The translations under genes were made by a program, and so were the position numbers. From assembly GCA_019323015.1 (NCBI GenBank), contig JAHWHY010000013.1, positions 1-48,047 on the forward strand: 48,047 nt of DNA. The letters run 5' to 3'. Below the pieces are notes generated by a model that saw only the letters and a list, made by a program, of their open reading frames with translations, was not told the origin of the DNA and ran no database searches. This stretch comes from Candidatus Woesearchaeota archaeon. GTDB lineage: Archaea > Nanobdellota > Nanobdellia > Woesearchaeales > ARS49. Below are positions 9,508 to 17,340 of the stretch, one piece after another. The stretch's first letter is position 1; each line of letters begins with the position of its first letter.

Positions 9508-10356
9508 TAATGGCCATAATACTTTTCCTAAGGCAAATAATCCTAATGCAACTGTTGCCACACCTATTATGATTTTAAGCTTGCTTGTGTTCATCTTCTT
9601 GACGCATATTGCTGACAATGGCACAGATAATACTGCTCCGATTATCAGGTAAGGCGCTAGTTTCCAGTCAGCAGCCCCTCCTGTTATGAAAAACACGATC
9701 ACGCCTACGACACAAGTCAGCCCTTCTGCAAGTGAGGTTATTCCTATTGCGTTCTTGCCGTCTACTCCTGATAATAACTGTCCTCCTGTAACAACTGGTC
9801 CATACCCGCCTCCGCTCATGCCTTTGTTAAAGGCAGCTATCGTGCCGAGGGCAGTAATTTTTTTCCAGGAAAATCCATAGTGCTTGTGCATTGTTGCTAA
9901 TATCACTACTCCTATCACAAGTATTAGCATCCCGATATAGAGTGACAGATAGAACTTTGGTATGTTTACTGCAATAAGCACTGCTGCGACTGTTCCTACG
10001 ACGCTGCATAATGCAAGCAAAAGAGCGACTTTCAATGGAAGTGGTATTCCTATCTTCCAGGATTCTTGTATTCCATATATTCTCAGTCCTGTTATTATCC
10101 TGAATATGTTCATTGTCTTTGGCCTGAAATTGACATTGCCCAGGGAATGATGCGTGAAGCCTGCTAATAATCCTGTTATCAGTTCAGATAGAAGCACTGC
10201 AGGAACTATCTGCAATGGTTCAAACCCAAATATCATAAGCACTGGAGTGAGTGTTGTTCCATATCCCATGCCTAGTGTCGAGTCTATGAATTCCCCGAAA
10301 AATGCAAGTATTGCCACTATTATTCCTGTAGCTAACGCTAGTTCAAATATTGCCAT
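9502..10356 (-). CDS. TauE/SafE-family sulfite/organosulfur exporter-like permease
   Basis: This 284-residue protein has about eight membrane helices. It carries the two family repeats: N-terminal 'GEFIDSTLGMGYGTTLTPVL' and the internal 'FNKGMSGGGYGPVVTGGQLL'. TauE/SafE (DUF81) proteins export sulfite, sulfoacetate or related anions; the substrate here cannot be read from sequence. GAGGTGA lies 6 nt before the ATG. The upstream gene on the same strand is an Rrf2-type regulator ending 67 bp away. The only TATA-like stretch in the gap sits too close to the start to serve as a normal promoter, so cotranscription with the regulator is likely. Confidence 0.9.
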   Translation of the reverse strand: MAIFELALATGIIVAILAFFGEFIDSTLGMGYGTTLTPVLMIFGFEPLQIVPAVLLSELITGLLAGFTHHSLGNVNFRPKTMNIFRIITGLRIYGIQESWKIGIPLPLKVALLLALCSVVGTVAAVLIAVNIPKFYLSLYIGMLILVIGVVILATMHKHYGFSWKKITALGTIAAFNKGMSGGGYGPVVTGGQLLSGVDGKNAIGITSLAEGLTCVVGVIVFFITGGAADWKLAPYLIIGAVLSVPLSAICVKKMNTSKLKIIIGVATVALGLFALGKVLWPLL

Positions 10357-10423
10357 GATTTTTCACCTCTATATTATATACTTTCTCTATGGTTTTACTA
10401 TACAAATAATGACAAAAAAAATA

Positions 10424-10831
10424 TTATTTCTTTATCAGGTCTGCAAATGTAGTGTTCTCCAGCTTTTTTGATATGTAATCCCTTATTTCCTTGAAGACTC
10501 TTATCAGCTGCTTGTTCTTTGATATTGGTGTCGGCTCGTAAAAGTATTTGCTCACAGATTCTACAGGAGCAAGCGCGCCGTCCATCAGCCGTACAATCTC
10601 TGCAACAGATATTTTTGCAGGATGCTTTGATAGCCTGTACCCTCCTTCTGATCCTCTCTTGCTCTTTAGATACCCTGATGTTTTCAGCAGAAGCAGTATT
10701 TGTTCAAGATATTTCTTTGGTATGTGCTGCCTTTTTGCTATCTCCTCGATCTTGACCAGCCCTTTGTCATACTGCTTTGACAGGTCGACCAGCGCAAGGC
10801 AGGCATATTCTGATTTTGTTGAAAGTCTCGT
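10424..10831 (-). CDS. Rrf2-family transcriptional regulator with apparent ACG start codon
   Basis: This 135-residue frame is Rrf2-like from end to end. It runs 'RLSTKSEYACLALVDLS' (2-18), a winged helix with 'IPKKYLEQIL' (about 40-49), the wing signature 'SKRGSEGGYRLSK' (about 58-70), then 'ISVAEIVRLMDG'. The frame has an in-frame TGA only three codons before the ACG and no ATG, GTG or TTG before the conserved N-terminus. GGTGA lies 6 nt upstream of the ACG, which sits exactly where the family has its initiator Met. The Fe-S triad of IscR/NsrR is absent; the only Cys is residue 11. A TATA box and a perfect palindrome precede the gene. It probably controls itself and the TauE exporter downstream. 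A sequencing error in the start codon is the alternative. Confidence 0.85.
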   Translation of the reverse strand, partial: TRLSTKSEYACLALVDLSKQYDKGLVKIEEIAKRQHIPKKYLEQILLLLKTSGYLKSKRGSEGGYRLSKHPAKISVAEIVRLMDGALAPVESVSKYFYEPTPISKNKQLIRVFKEIRDYISKKLENTTFADLIKK

Positions 10832-10847
10832 CTTAAATCACCTTTCT

Positions 10848-10862
10848 CTAGTAAGTTACTAG
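10848..10862. promoter_or_regulatory. 15-bp perfect palindrome, probable Rrf2 autoregulatory operator
   Basis: CTAGTAAGTTACTAG is a perfect 7+7 inverted repeat around one base. It lies between the TATA-like element on the minus strand (ATTTATATAA, about 10879-10888) and the rrf2 ribosome site, 17 bp before the ACG. Position and symmetry fit a dimeric winged-helix regulator repressing its own gene. Binding itself is inference. Confidence 0.65.
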
Positions 10863-10903
10863 GGAATAGAAATAACTGTTATATAAATGTTGTGAAACAG
10901 AAT

Positions 10904-12055
10904 TCATGCTACAAAAGCATAAATCACATTACTTAAGATTATTACTAACACAACAGCACTTACAGTGTGCCATACTCTTGTTGCGTGCTTGCTGTGCATT
11001 ACTTTTTCAAGAACTGTCTGGAGCATTCTGCCTCCGTCTATTGGCCCGATTGGCACGAGATTGAACAAGCCGACTCCTAAGTTCAATAAGAACAGCCAGT
11101 AAAACAAGTCAGTTACCCACACAATAAAATAAGAGAACAGGTTTTCTTTTTTCATTGTTTTTTCTGTCTCTACCCACACCCCAAGAAATGCGTCTTTTTC
11201 TGCAGGGTCTTGTTCAAGCAGGACAGAATATGAATTTTCTCTTGTTTTTATCTCTGCCACTTCGCCTGGCTTTGCTCCTTCTATTGATGCAAGAAAGTCC
11301 TCTGTGTTTTTTATCTCTTGGTCATTTATTTGTGTTATGATTTCTCCTGCTGCCATGCCGCTGATTTCTGCAGGGCTCTCTACTCCCATGAAGTCTTTTA
11401 CCTGCACCCCTTCATAATCGTATATGGATGCTGTTAATGGATTCAGCACAAGTAAAAATAATCCTAGGCAGGCAAATCCAAAGACTATGTTTGCAAATGG
11501 TCCTGCTGCATACACGCTTAATTGCTTGAATCGTGATGCTTTTCTTAGTTGTTTTTCGTCTGGTTCTACAAATGCAGCTGGAATAAGAGGAATAATCACT
11601 CCTAAGAATGCGACCCCTGAGCTTCGCACTTTTATCTTATGCAATCTTGCTATCAAGCCGTGTGAAAACTCGTGTATCACGACGATGACCGCAATTGCGA
11701 TTATCCAATACAAGAAAGGAACATAAAACACTCCTTTAGCTTCAACAGGAAGCACCAATCCAACTGATAATGTGCTTGTTCCTGTAAGTATTTGATACCC
11801 TGATTTTATCAAGTCAAATACCACGACAACCATTCCTATGAAGCCGATTCCGATTGCTAGATAGCATAATCTCGTCAATATTCTTGGGTATTTACTTGAC
11901 CATTTGTCCATCAGCTTTAGCCCTACTTTTGTCTTGTACATGCCAAAGTATATTATTTTTCCAAAGCTGTGGAAAACAAACTTTTTCCTGAAGATCAGGA
12001 TTGTAAGACTTAGTGCTATCAAGAAGCCTATCATTAGAATATTGGATATGTTCAT
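10904..12055 (-). CDS. site-2 protease-like M50 zinc metalloprotease with PDZ domain
   Basis: The protein has 383 residues. Zinc motif HEFSH is at 128-132 within a membrane helix, and the second catalytic motif 'NLVPIGPIDGGRM' supplies Asp340. A PDZ-like domain (about 215-300, 'SPAEISGMAAGEIITQIND') sits between the two catalytic helices, as in group I/III site-2 proteases. N-terminal and C-terminal helices complete a polytopic protein. Members cleave transmembrane segments of regulators or signal-peptide remnants. GGTGGGGG is 4 nt before the ATG, and a TATA box (TATTTATAG) lies at 12091-12099. It is divergent from a secreted S26 peptidase gene, so the 260-bp gap holds both promoters. Confidence 0.93.
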   Translation of the reverse strand: MNISNILMIGFLIALSLTILIFRKKFVFHSFGKIIYFGMYKTKVGLKLMDKWSSKYPRILTRLCYLAIGIGFIGMVVVVFDLIKSGYQILTGTSTLSVGLVLPVEAKGVFYVPFLYWIIAIAVIVVIHEFSHGLIARLHKIKVRSSGVAFLGVIIPLIPAAFVEPDEKQLRKASRFKQLSVYAAGPFANIVFGFACLGLFLLVLNPLTASIYDYEGVQVKDFMGVESPAEISGMAAGEIITQINDQEIKNTEDFLASIEGAKPGEVAEIKTRENSYSVLLEQDPAEKDAFLGVWVETEKTMKKENLFSYFIVWVTDLFYWLFLLNLGVGLFNLVPIGPIDGGRMLQTVLEKVMHSKHATRVWHTVSAVVLVIILSNVIYAFVA

Positions 12056-12315
12056 TGTTCCCCCACCAAGTCTTGCATAATTACTCTTGCTATTTATAGG
12101 TTCTTGTTTTTTAAGGACACTATATCATACATATTGAACAATATTATTTTGCATATTGAAAACAATAATCCAAATAATTATTTTACATATTCTAAAAATT
12201 AAGCTTATCGTCTAAAACACTATTTTATCATTCCCTAGTGACAAAAACCAAAACATTTATATACTAGAAGATACATATTTAGCAATAACAGTGACAACTT
12301 GGGGGTAACAACAAA

Positions 12316-13029
12316 ATGAAGATAACAAAAAAATTGGTTGCAGTGATGTTGATGGTTGTTTTTGCTCTCGGCGCAGCAGCCGGTGCAATTGGAGCTAACT
12401 TTACTGCACCTGTGCAGGACAATGTTCCGGTTCCTGTTCCAGGAGATAGTGCATCACTTGCAGATGTTACAGTTGATGAGACACCTGTAGACAATACACC
12501 GCAGATTGACGAAGATAATGAGCCTGTTTGCCCAACGGTTCCTGTTTGTCCAGAACCAGAGCCGCAGACAGTCCCAGATTATAGAGAGATTAGTATGTCA
12601 GAACTTCAAGGCATAGACTTTAGTGTATTTGGTCCAGAATACAGTAAGTTCCCAGAAGTTATTCCAGAGAGAGACTCTCCTGGTGACTATATTAAAGAAT
12701 ACCAGATTCACGTCTATCCAGACAAGGTTATTATAGATGTTCAGAGCCCGATTTTGGCAGCTTTTGCTGACACAAACTCCATGGACCCTGTGTTTGACGC
12801 ACAGCACAACGCCATTGAGATAGTTCCTAAGAGCACAGCAGATGTCAGGGTTGGCGACATTGTTTCCTACAAGTCTGATTATGGAAACATAATCCACAGA
12901 GTCAAGGAAATTGGCCAGGACGAAAATGGCTGGTACGCTATTTTCCAAGGTGACAATAATCCAGTTCCAGACCCTGGAAGAATCAGGTTTGAACAGATTC
13001 AGAGGAAAGCTATTGCTTTCATCTACTAA
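12316..13029 (+). CDS. S26/S24 signal peptidase-like protein, archaeal/ER type
   Basis: The protein has 237 residues. An N-terminal hydrophobic segment (8-27) is followed by a Pro/Asp/Glu-rich linker with two Cys (72, 78). The C-terminal domain (about 140-237) carries the signal-peptidase boxes: 'TNSMDP' with Ser155, 'NIIHRV' with His194 and 'GDNNPVPDP' with Asp213/Asp219. Ser-His-Asp chemistry is that of archaeal and ER signal peptidases, which remove leader peptides outside the membrane. The catalytic domain at the C-terminus behind a ~110-residue linker is unlike ordinary SEC11, so a specialised substrate is possible. A TATA box (TTTATATAC, 12256-12264) and GGGGGT at 12301-12306 precede the ATG. 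Confidence 0.88.
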   Translation: MKITKKLVAVMLMVVFALGAAAGAIGANFTAPVQDNVPVPVPGDSASLADVTVDETPVDNTPQIDEDNEPVCPTVPVCPEPEPQTVPDYREISMSELQGIDFSVFGPEYSKFPEVIPERDSPGDYIKEYQIHVYPDKVIIDVQSPILAAFADTNSMDPVFDAQHNAIEIVPKSTADVRVGDIVSYKSDYGNIIHRVKEIGQDENGWYAIFQGDNNPVPDPGRIRFEQIQRKAIAFIY

Positions 13030-13129
13030 AATTTTTATTTTTTTCTTTTAATAAAAAGAGACAAAAATGTCATCCATCAATATCATTATACAAATCATTG
13101 AATTTGTTGTTAGATTTCTTTAGATCAAA

Positions 13130-13747
13130 ATGTCAACAAAAACATTAGTGGGAGTTCTGCATGACGATTCAAATAGAGACGAGATGCGGCAGGTTCTAGA
13201 TTTAATAAACGATACAAATGCAGCTACAATCGGGCTAGAGATTACTAACAAAGATTCAGAACTAAGAGACTGCGGCCCATTTTTTGACAGGCTGCACGAT
13301 TATACAATTGCAAGAGGGGCGAGAGCAGTCCCTTTGGAGCACCAGCTTGCTCACGACAGATATGCTGTTATAAATGCAGCCATAACAGTTCTTGAAGGCA
13401 CATTATGTAGGGAAAATCTTGAGTTTGTGGTGCAATACACGACAGACGAGTTAAAACAAAGGATTGCACTTAAACCACAACAAATTCGCAATTTTGAAGA
13501 GAGCAAAAAAACAGCAGTGCGAGCATTAAAACTTCTTGACAAGAATCTTTCGCAAGAAGAGATTACTAGGATGTATAATGAAGCAAATGCTGAAAGAGAA
13601 AAACACATGCTTAGCAGGATTCAAAGACATAAGCCAGACTTAGTTATTATTGGGGTGGCGCATGCTGAAGCAATAAGGGACAGTATTCCAGAATACCAGT
13701 TTGTTAGTCTTGCAAAACAAGACGCAGAAGGTATTTTTGAAGAATAA
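13130..13747 (+). CDS. TraB/Tiki-like (EreA-ChaN superfamily-like) protein
   Basis: The protein has 205 residues, with no signal peptide or membrane segment. The N-terminus 'LVGVLHDD' with 'ATIGLEI' at about 35-41 and the C-terminal 'LVIIGVAHAEAI' (about 180-191) match the layout of TraB/PrgY/Tiki proteins ('GTaH', 'vgvEL', 'vGagHv'). The middle is helical. In Tiki proteins the conserved His and Glu support a metalloprotease activity; whether this short version is active is unknown. It lies 100 bp downstream of the signal-peptidase gene, after a T-rich stretch, and converges with the next gene two bases away. The assignment rests on motif pattern only. Confidence 0.5.
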   Translation: MSTKTLVGVLHDDSNRDEMRQVLDLINDTNAATIGLEITNKDSELRDCGPFFDRLHDYTIARGARAVPLEHQLAHDRYAVINAAITVLEGTLCRENLEFVVQYTTDELKQRIALKPQQIRNFEESKKTAVRALKLLDKNLSQEEITRMYNEANAEREKHMLSRIQRHKPDLVIIGVAHAEAIRDSIPEYQFVSLAKQDAEGIFEE

Positions 13748-13749
13748 AA

Positions 13750-14535
13750 TCAAACTCCAAAGAAGTCATCTAATGCTTTTCTTCCTTCAACTTCTCTTTG
13801 CTCCCAGTCTGCAAAGCCCTCAAAATGCTCGTCCTCTCCCTCAAATGCCTGAAGAAACTCTGCCACGCCTGAATTGATGAATTCTTTTGCAGCTTCTGGA
13901 AGCTCTTCAGCGCCTGTTTTTCCCTGCACATACGAAAGAAGTCTTTCTCTGTAAGGATAATCTATGTCTCTTGTGAGGCTGTGCATCTTTTTGCAGATTG
14001 AGTACACTCTTGGCCATTGTGATTCTGCACTTTCTATTTCACCGTCTATTATTGCCTGTGCAGCTTCAACTATACTCTCAAGATGATTTTCGAGAAAGGT
14101 TAAATCAAATTTTTTATGGTCCTGGCTGGTGTATTCTTCCCAAAACTTGCCAAATGCTTTGTCCTCCCTGCCCATCATCTGGAACATTGCGTAGAAGCCC
14201 ATCTCCATCCCTCCTGCAGTGCACGCTTCATAAATCTCTGCTATCTCTTTGTATCTCTTTTGCTCACGCATCATGTTAAGGATGTTGTCCTGGCGTTCTC
14301 TATTGACTTCAGTAAAGTGCACAAATCTCTGAAAATATATTTTAAATGCAGGGTCTTTTTCAGCAAGCTCTGTGAATGGTGTTGCGTCTAGTGTTCCGTC
14401 AGGATGAGCAACTCCATAACTGTAGAAAGCGCATAGCTGTGCATACTCTTTTTTTTGCAGTCTTTCCCCAAGCATCTCTCTCTGTTCTGTAGGGGTTGCT
14501 TTCTTGTATCTGTCTATCTGCTCAAATAATCCCAT
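13750..14535 (-). CDS. hypothetical acidic helical protein
   Basis: I do not recognise this 261-residue protein. It is acidic, predicted almost entirely helical, and lacks signal peptide, membrane segment or obvious catalytic motif. There is a Met/Phe/Tyr-rich stretch (about 110-125, 'GGMEMGFYAMFQMMGRED') and an acidic C-terminus rich in Glu/Asp and aromatic residues. Repeated helix pairs could be TPR- or HEAT-like but no clear consensus is visible. It converges with the TraB-like gene and is divergent from the following lipoprotein gene across an 80-bp gap. Confidence 0.75.
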   Translation of the reverse strand: MGLFEQIDRYKKATPTEQREMLGERLQKKEYAQLCAFYSYGVAHPDGTLDATPFTELAEKDPAFKIYFQRFVHFTEVNRERQDNILNMMREQKRYKEIAEIYEACTAGGMEMGFYAMFQMMGREDKAFGKFWEEYTSQDHKKFDLTFLENHLESIVEAAQAIIDGEIESAESQWPRVYSICKKMHSLTRDIDYPYRERLLSYVQGKTGAEELPEAAKEFINSGVAEFLQAFEGEDEHFEGFADWEQREVEGRKALDDFFGV

Positions 14536-14615
14536 GTTTCCTGCATAAATACTATTGCCTTAAAAAGCTTGCTTTAATCAGAACTTTTTTATATTGACAG
14601 CATATACCTTCTTTC

Positions 14616-15233
14616 ATGAAAAAATTATTTTTTGTTTTGGCTCTTGTTTTGCTGGTTGGATGCACTTTGCAGGAGAATGAGCTTGACCAGGTTCTTCTGG
14701 AGATGGAGAACATGGCAGGCGAGCTCAGCCAGCTTGAGGGCCTTGCGAGTGTGCAGAATTTTGATGGTTTTAAGCACAGGGTTATATCTGCAAATGCCTC
14801 TCTTGAGAAGATTAATGCATGGGTAAGCAAGGCAGAGGAAAGAGGGGAGGATCCTGAAGTTATCAGCCGTGTCAGGAGTGATTCAGGTTTTCTTGAGGCA
14901 GAGTTCAGCACTCTTGTTCTTATGGCAGACTTGCTGAAGAAGCTTGAGGATTCCAGGCCTTTGATGGAGGCGCTTAAGCGCAAGGAGGTTGACAAGCTTG
15001 ACCCTGCTATTGCTGCTGTTGATGAGATTCTTGGGTTGATTGACAAGATAAAGGAAAATATTGACAAGACAGATGCTGCTGCTGCCAAGGCAGTTGACAA
15101 GGATATTCTTGACACTAAAGGCGCGCTTGACAAGATGTATGCTTTTGAGAATGAGATTGACCTGCGCAGGAATGAGTTTGTTTCAGTAAAGGAGCAGCTG
15201 GAGCAGGTCAAGGAAAATATGGGAATGATGTGA
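14616..15233 (+). CDS. coiled-coil lipoprotein
   Basis: The protein has 205 residues. The N-terminus is a lipoprotein signal, a hydrophobic stretch followed by 'LLVGC' with Cys16 as the probable lipidation site. The rest is charged and heptad-like, indicating two or three long helices (about 20-65, 80-125, 135-200). Such surface-anchored helical bundles often act as spacers or bind partner envelope proteins; no family is recognised. The start ATG at 14616 follows a TATA-like TTTTTATATTG about 27 bp upstream, so it may be leaderless. It converges with the next gene with a 5-bp gap. Confidence 0.8.
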   Translation: MKKLFFVLALVLLVGCTLQENELDQVLLEMENMAGELSQLEGLASVQNFDGFKHRVISANASLEKINAWVSKAEERGEDPEVISRVRSDSGFLEAEFSTLVLMADLLKKLEDSRPLMEALKRKEVDKLDPAIAAVDEILGLIDKIKENIDKTDAAAAKAVDKDILDTKGALDKMYAFENEIDLRRNEFVSVKEQLEQVKENMGMM

Positions 15234-15238
15234 TCATC

Positions 15239-15871
15239 TTATATGAACAAGTCCTTTATCAGTTCTTTAATCACACTTTTTTCTAGCTCTCCAAGGACAT
15301 AGTTTTTGCTTATTGCAAGATATTTGTTATCAATTTTGTAGTCGCAGGATTCCAAAGCAGAAGGAGGCAATATTTTCAATCCACCCTTATAGGAAACTGC
15401 AGTTTTTACTATATCTTTGTTTTGTTGAATACATGCATCCTTATCCAGATTTTCAAGATTAAGGCTTTTGAGCAGACAAGGATATATTAAATTCACTGCA
15501 TTTTTCATGCAATAACCTGCTCCTAGACTGTCTGAATGGCAGGATATGCTTTTGAATGCAGGATGTTCTTGCAGGTACTTATCAAAAAGAGGGCTTATGT
15601 TGATAAAATATTTTGGTGAAATTTCTATCTTGCCTTTTTTGCTGTAAAGATCAAAGCAAGCTGTTGCAGTCCCAATATGTCCTGCAAAGGTTTGTTTTGA
15701 TTCAAACGGTCCCTCTATCACAGATAAGGGGCCTTTTCTGCCGCCATGATCATATGTTTTTTCATATTTGTGTACCACTGTTAGGTCTTTTAGTAGTATT
15801 ATGCTGTCATTGATTTCTGAATCAACACAGCATTTTGTTTCAGATCTCCAATGTTCATTATATGGCATCAT
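15239..15871 (-). CDS. hypothetical protein, Cys-rich
   Basis: This 210-residue protein is not recognised. It has no signal peptide. Cysteines are scattered (CC near 14-15, and near 72, 110, 120, 131, 146 and 175) and include 'SCHSD' and 'GYCMKN'. Spacing does not form a regular zinc ribbon or ferredoxin motif. A stretch of the 'GRKGPLSVIEGPFESKQTF' type suggests a mostly beta N-terminal half. It is transcribed away from the ACT-domain gene across a 147-bp gap that contains two TAGAACA words. Confidence 0.7.
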   Translation of the reverse strand: MMPYNEHWRSETKCCVDSEINDSIILLKDLTVVHKYEKTYDHGGRKGPLSVIEGPFESKQTFAGHIGTATACFDLYSKKGKIEISPKYFINISPLFDKYLQEHPAFKSISCHSDSLGAGYCMKNAVNLIYPCLLKSLNLENLDKDACIQQNKDIVKTAVSYKGGLKILPPSALESCDYKIDNKYLAISKNYVLGELEKSVIKELIKDLFI

Positions 15872-16018
15872 TTTTTTATCCTCCTCTGATATTTGATGAA
15901 TTGTCTTATGTCCAAGAAAAATTAATATTTAGCGACCAACATAGAACAAAATAAACAATATTGTTCCATTTAGAACATAACAGTAAATTTTATAAAGGAA
16001 GGGGTATTATCTGCTTAT

Positions 16019-16657
16019 ATGAAGAAATCAACCACTGAATTGACAGTCGATTATATCAAGGAGCATCCTTGCATAAAGAGCTGCCTGAAGAAAGGCCTGA
16101 TCAATTACTCTTCTTTGGCAAGGCTTGTTGCAAAGGACCTGAACATCGAGAAAAAGACCTCTAAAGAGGCTATCTTGATAGCTGCAAGAAGGTTTCATGA
16201 TAAATTAAAGAAAGAGGCAGGGCATGAGAAGAAGATAGAGAGTTTGCTCTCTAAGTCTGAATTAGAGATAAAGAATAAGATTGTTGTATTTATCCTTGAG
16301 AAGAACATAAATTTTGATATTGTAGAGCAGGTGCAGAAGCAGGTCAAGCATGAGAACGGTACTTTTTACTTGTTGGAGGGATCAAGAAGCTATACTCTGA
16401 TAACCCAGGAGCGCTATGCAGGTATAATCGATAAGAAGTTCAAGCTCAAGATTGCTAAGAAAAATACAGGGCTTGCAATGGTTGACTTGAAATCACCAAA
16501 GGATATTGAGACTACTGTCGGTGTCTTGTCTTATCTTACTGCGTTGTTTGCTGAGAATGGCGTGAATATTGTTGAGTTCTTTTCCTGCTGGATTGACACA
16601 CTGTTCATAATCCCGTCAAACGATGTCAGCAAGGTCATAAATTTTCTGAAGTTCTAG
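16019..16657 (+). CDS. ACT-domain-containing putative regulatory protein
   Basis: The protein has 212 residues. The N-terminal ~80 residues form a helical DNA-binding-like region ('YSSLARLVAKDLNIEKKTSKEA'). The C-terminal part (about 80-212) looks like paired ACT-type beta-alpha-beta units, with 'TTVGVLSYLTALFAENGVNI' followed by a Cys/Trp-containing strand. ACT domains bind amino acids or similar ligands. This architecture recurs in archaeal genomes, usually as an uncharacterised regulator. A TATA box (TTTTATAAA, about 15987-15995) and AAGGAAGGGG precede the ATG. The ligand and DNA targets are unknown. Confidence 0.7.
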   Translation: MKKSTTELTVDYIKEHPCIKSCLKKGLINYSSLARLVAKDLNIEKKTSKEAILIAARRFHDKLKKEAGHEKKIESLLSKSELEIKNKIVVFILEKNINFDIVEQVQKQVKHENGTFYLLEGSRSYTLITQERYAGIIDKKFKLKIAKKNTGLAMVDLKSPKDIETTVGVLSYLTALFAENGVNIVEFFSCWIDTLFIIPSNDVSKVINFLKF

Positions 16658-16710
16658 AATCTCTATTGCCAGAAAGAAAACAGCTTGTTTTATCTTGCTC
16701 TTACTTTTTC

Positions 16711-16827
16711 TTATATTTCTTTTAGTATTTTTTCCAGCCTTTCTTCTACTGTGCCTGCTGGTATCTTTATTATTTCGTATCCTAGCTCTTTGTAGACTTT
16801 CTCTAGTTTCTGGCCCAGTCTTTTTGC
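16711..16827 (-). pseudogene. 3' remnant of an AAA/P-loop ATPase-like gene
   Basis: In the minus-strand frame ending at TAA 16711-16713, 38 codons read like the C-terminus of small AAA-type ATPases or kinases ('LGQKLEKVYKELGYEIIKIP' then 'GTVEERLEKIL'). There is no start codon and no Walker motifs remain. The 3' end of the neighbouring 123-residue gene runs into it in another frame. The pattern fits a decayed or recombined gene. The match to the ATPase family is from memory of the C-terminal pattern only. Confidence 0.5.
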
Positions 16828-17174
16828 TTTACAAGCACGTCATCACCGGTGTTTGACCAAGCAAAATCAATTAAATTATTCATAATAAATTCCATTCTCC
16901 CCAACATGCCGCCAACAGAACTTTTTTCCTTCTGCATTTCACTACGCTTTTTCATTTTTTCATCTGCTATTGGCTGAAGAAATGATTTTACATCATCTGG
17001 AAGAAATTCTGATTCTTGCAACTGTGCATATTCATCAAAATCTGGCAATTCTTCTTCATCAGCCAAAGCCATATTTCCGAGAGTCTGTTTATCTGGATTT
17101 AAGCAGAAATATCCTTTTGCTTCTAATACAAGCTCTAGTTCTTTTTCAATATCTGTTTTATATTCCTCCCCCAT
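16803..17174 (-). CDS. hypothetical acidic protein, C-terminus possibly altered
   Basis: The protein has 123 residues, acidic and helical, with no recognised family. 'LPDDVKSFLQPIADEKMKKR' and 'MLGRMEFIMNNLIDFAW' are the most structured parts. GGGGGAGGA overlaps the start region. The last ~10 codons overlap the ATPase remnant in another frame, so the original C-terminus may have been lost to a rearrangement or frameshift. It is divergent from methionine aminopeptidase across a 166-bp gap with two inverted repeats. Confidence 0.6.
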   Translation of the reverse strand: MGEEYKTDIEKELELVLEAKGYFCLNPDKQTLGNMALADEEELPDFDEYAQLQESEFLPDDVKSFLQPIADEKMKKRSEMQKEKSSVGGMLGRMEFIMNNLIDFAWSNTGDDVLVKQKDWARN

Positions 17175-17213
17175 AAAACACCTTAATCCTCTTGATTATT
17201 TAAAGATTATGCA

Positions 17214-17303
17214 AACTTAACTTTTGTGGCTCTTAAGTTTGGTTCTGAGCAAAAGTTAAGTTCGTAAAATTTTGCTATCTCTATATGATCTACAAAATTT
17301 TAC
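17214..17303. repeat. two adjacent perfect inverted repeats
   Basis: AACTTAACTTTTG (17214-17226) pairs with CAAAAGTTAAGTT (17250-17262), a 13-bp stem. GTAAAATTTTG (17264-17274) pairs with CAAAATTTTAC (17293-17303), an 11-bp stem. They lie back to back between the divergent 123-residue gene and methionine aminopeptidase. They could be operators or RNA hairpins in the upstream region. They end about 8 bp before the TATA box of the aminopeptidase gene. Confidence 0.75.
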
Positions 17304-17340
17304 CCAAACAAATATAAACCCCTTAATAATCTCAGTCTCT

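Noticed and set aside
10519..10862. Plus-strand frames at 10519-10755 and 10548-10862
   Set aside because: The minus strand here encodes a clear Rrf2 protein; the plus frames are its shadows.
17272..17340. Longer start (TTG 17272) for methionine aminopeptidase
   Set aside because: The extra 23 residues lie within the inverted repeat and promoter; TATA spacing fits ATG 17341.
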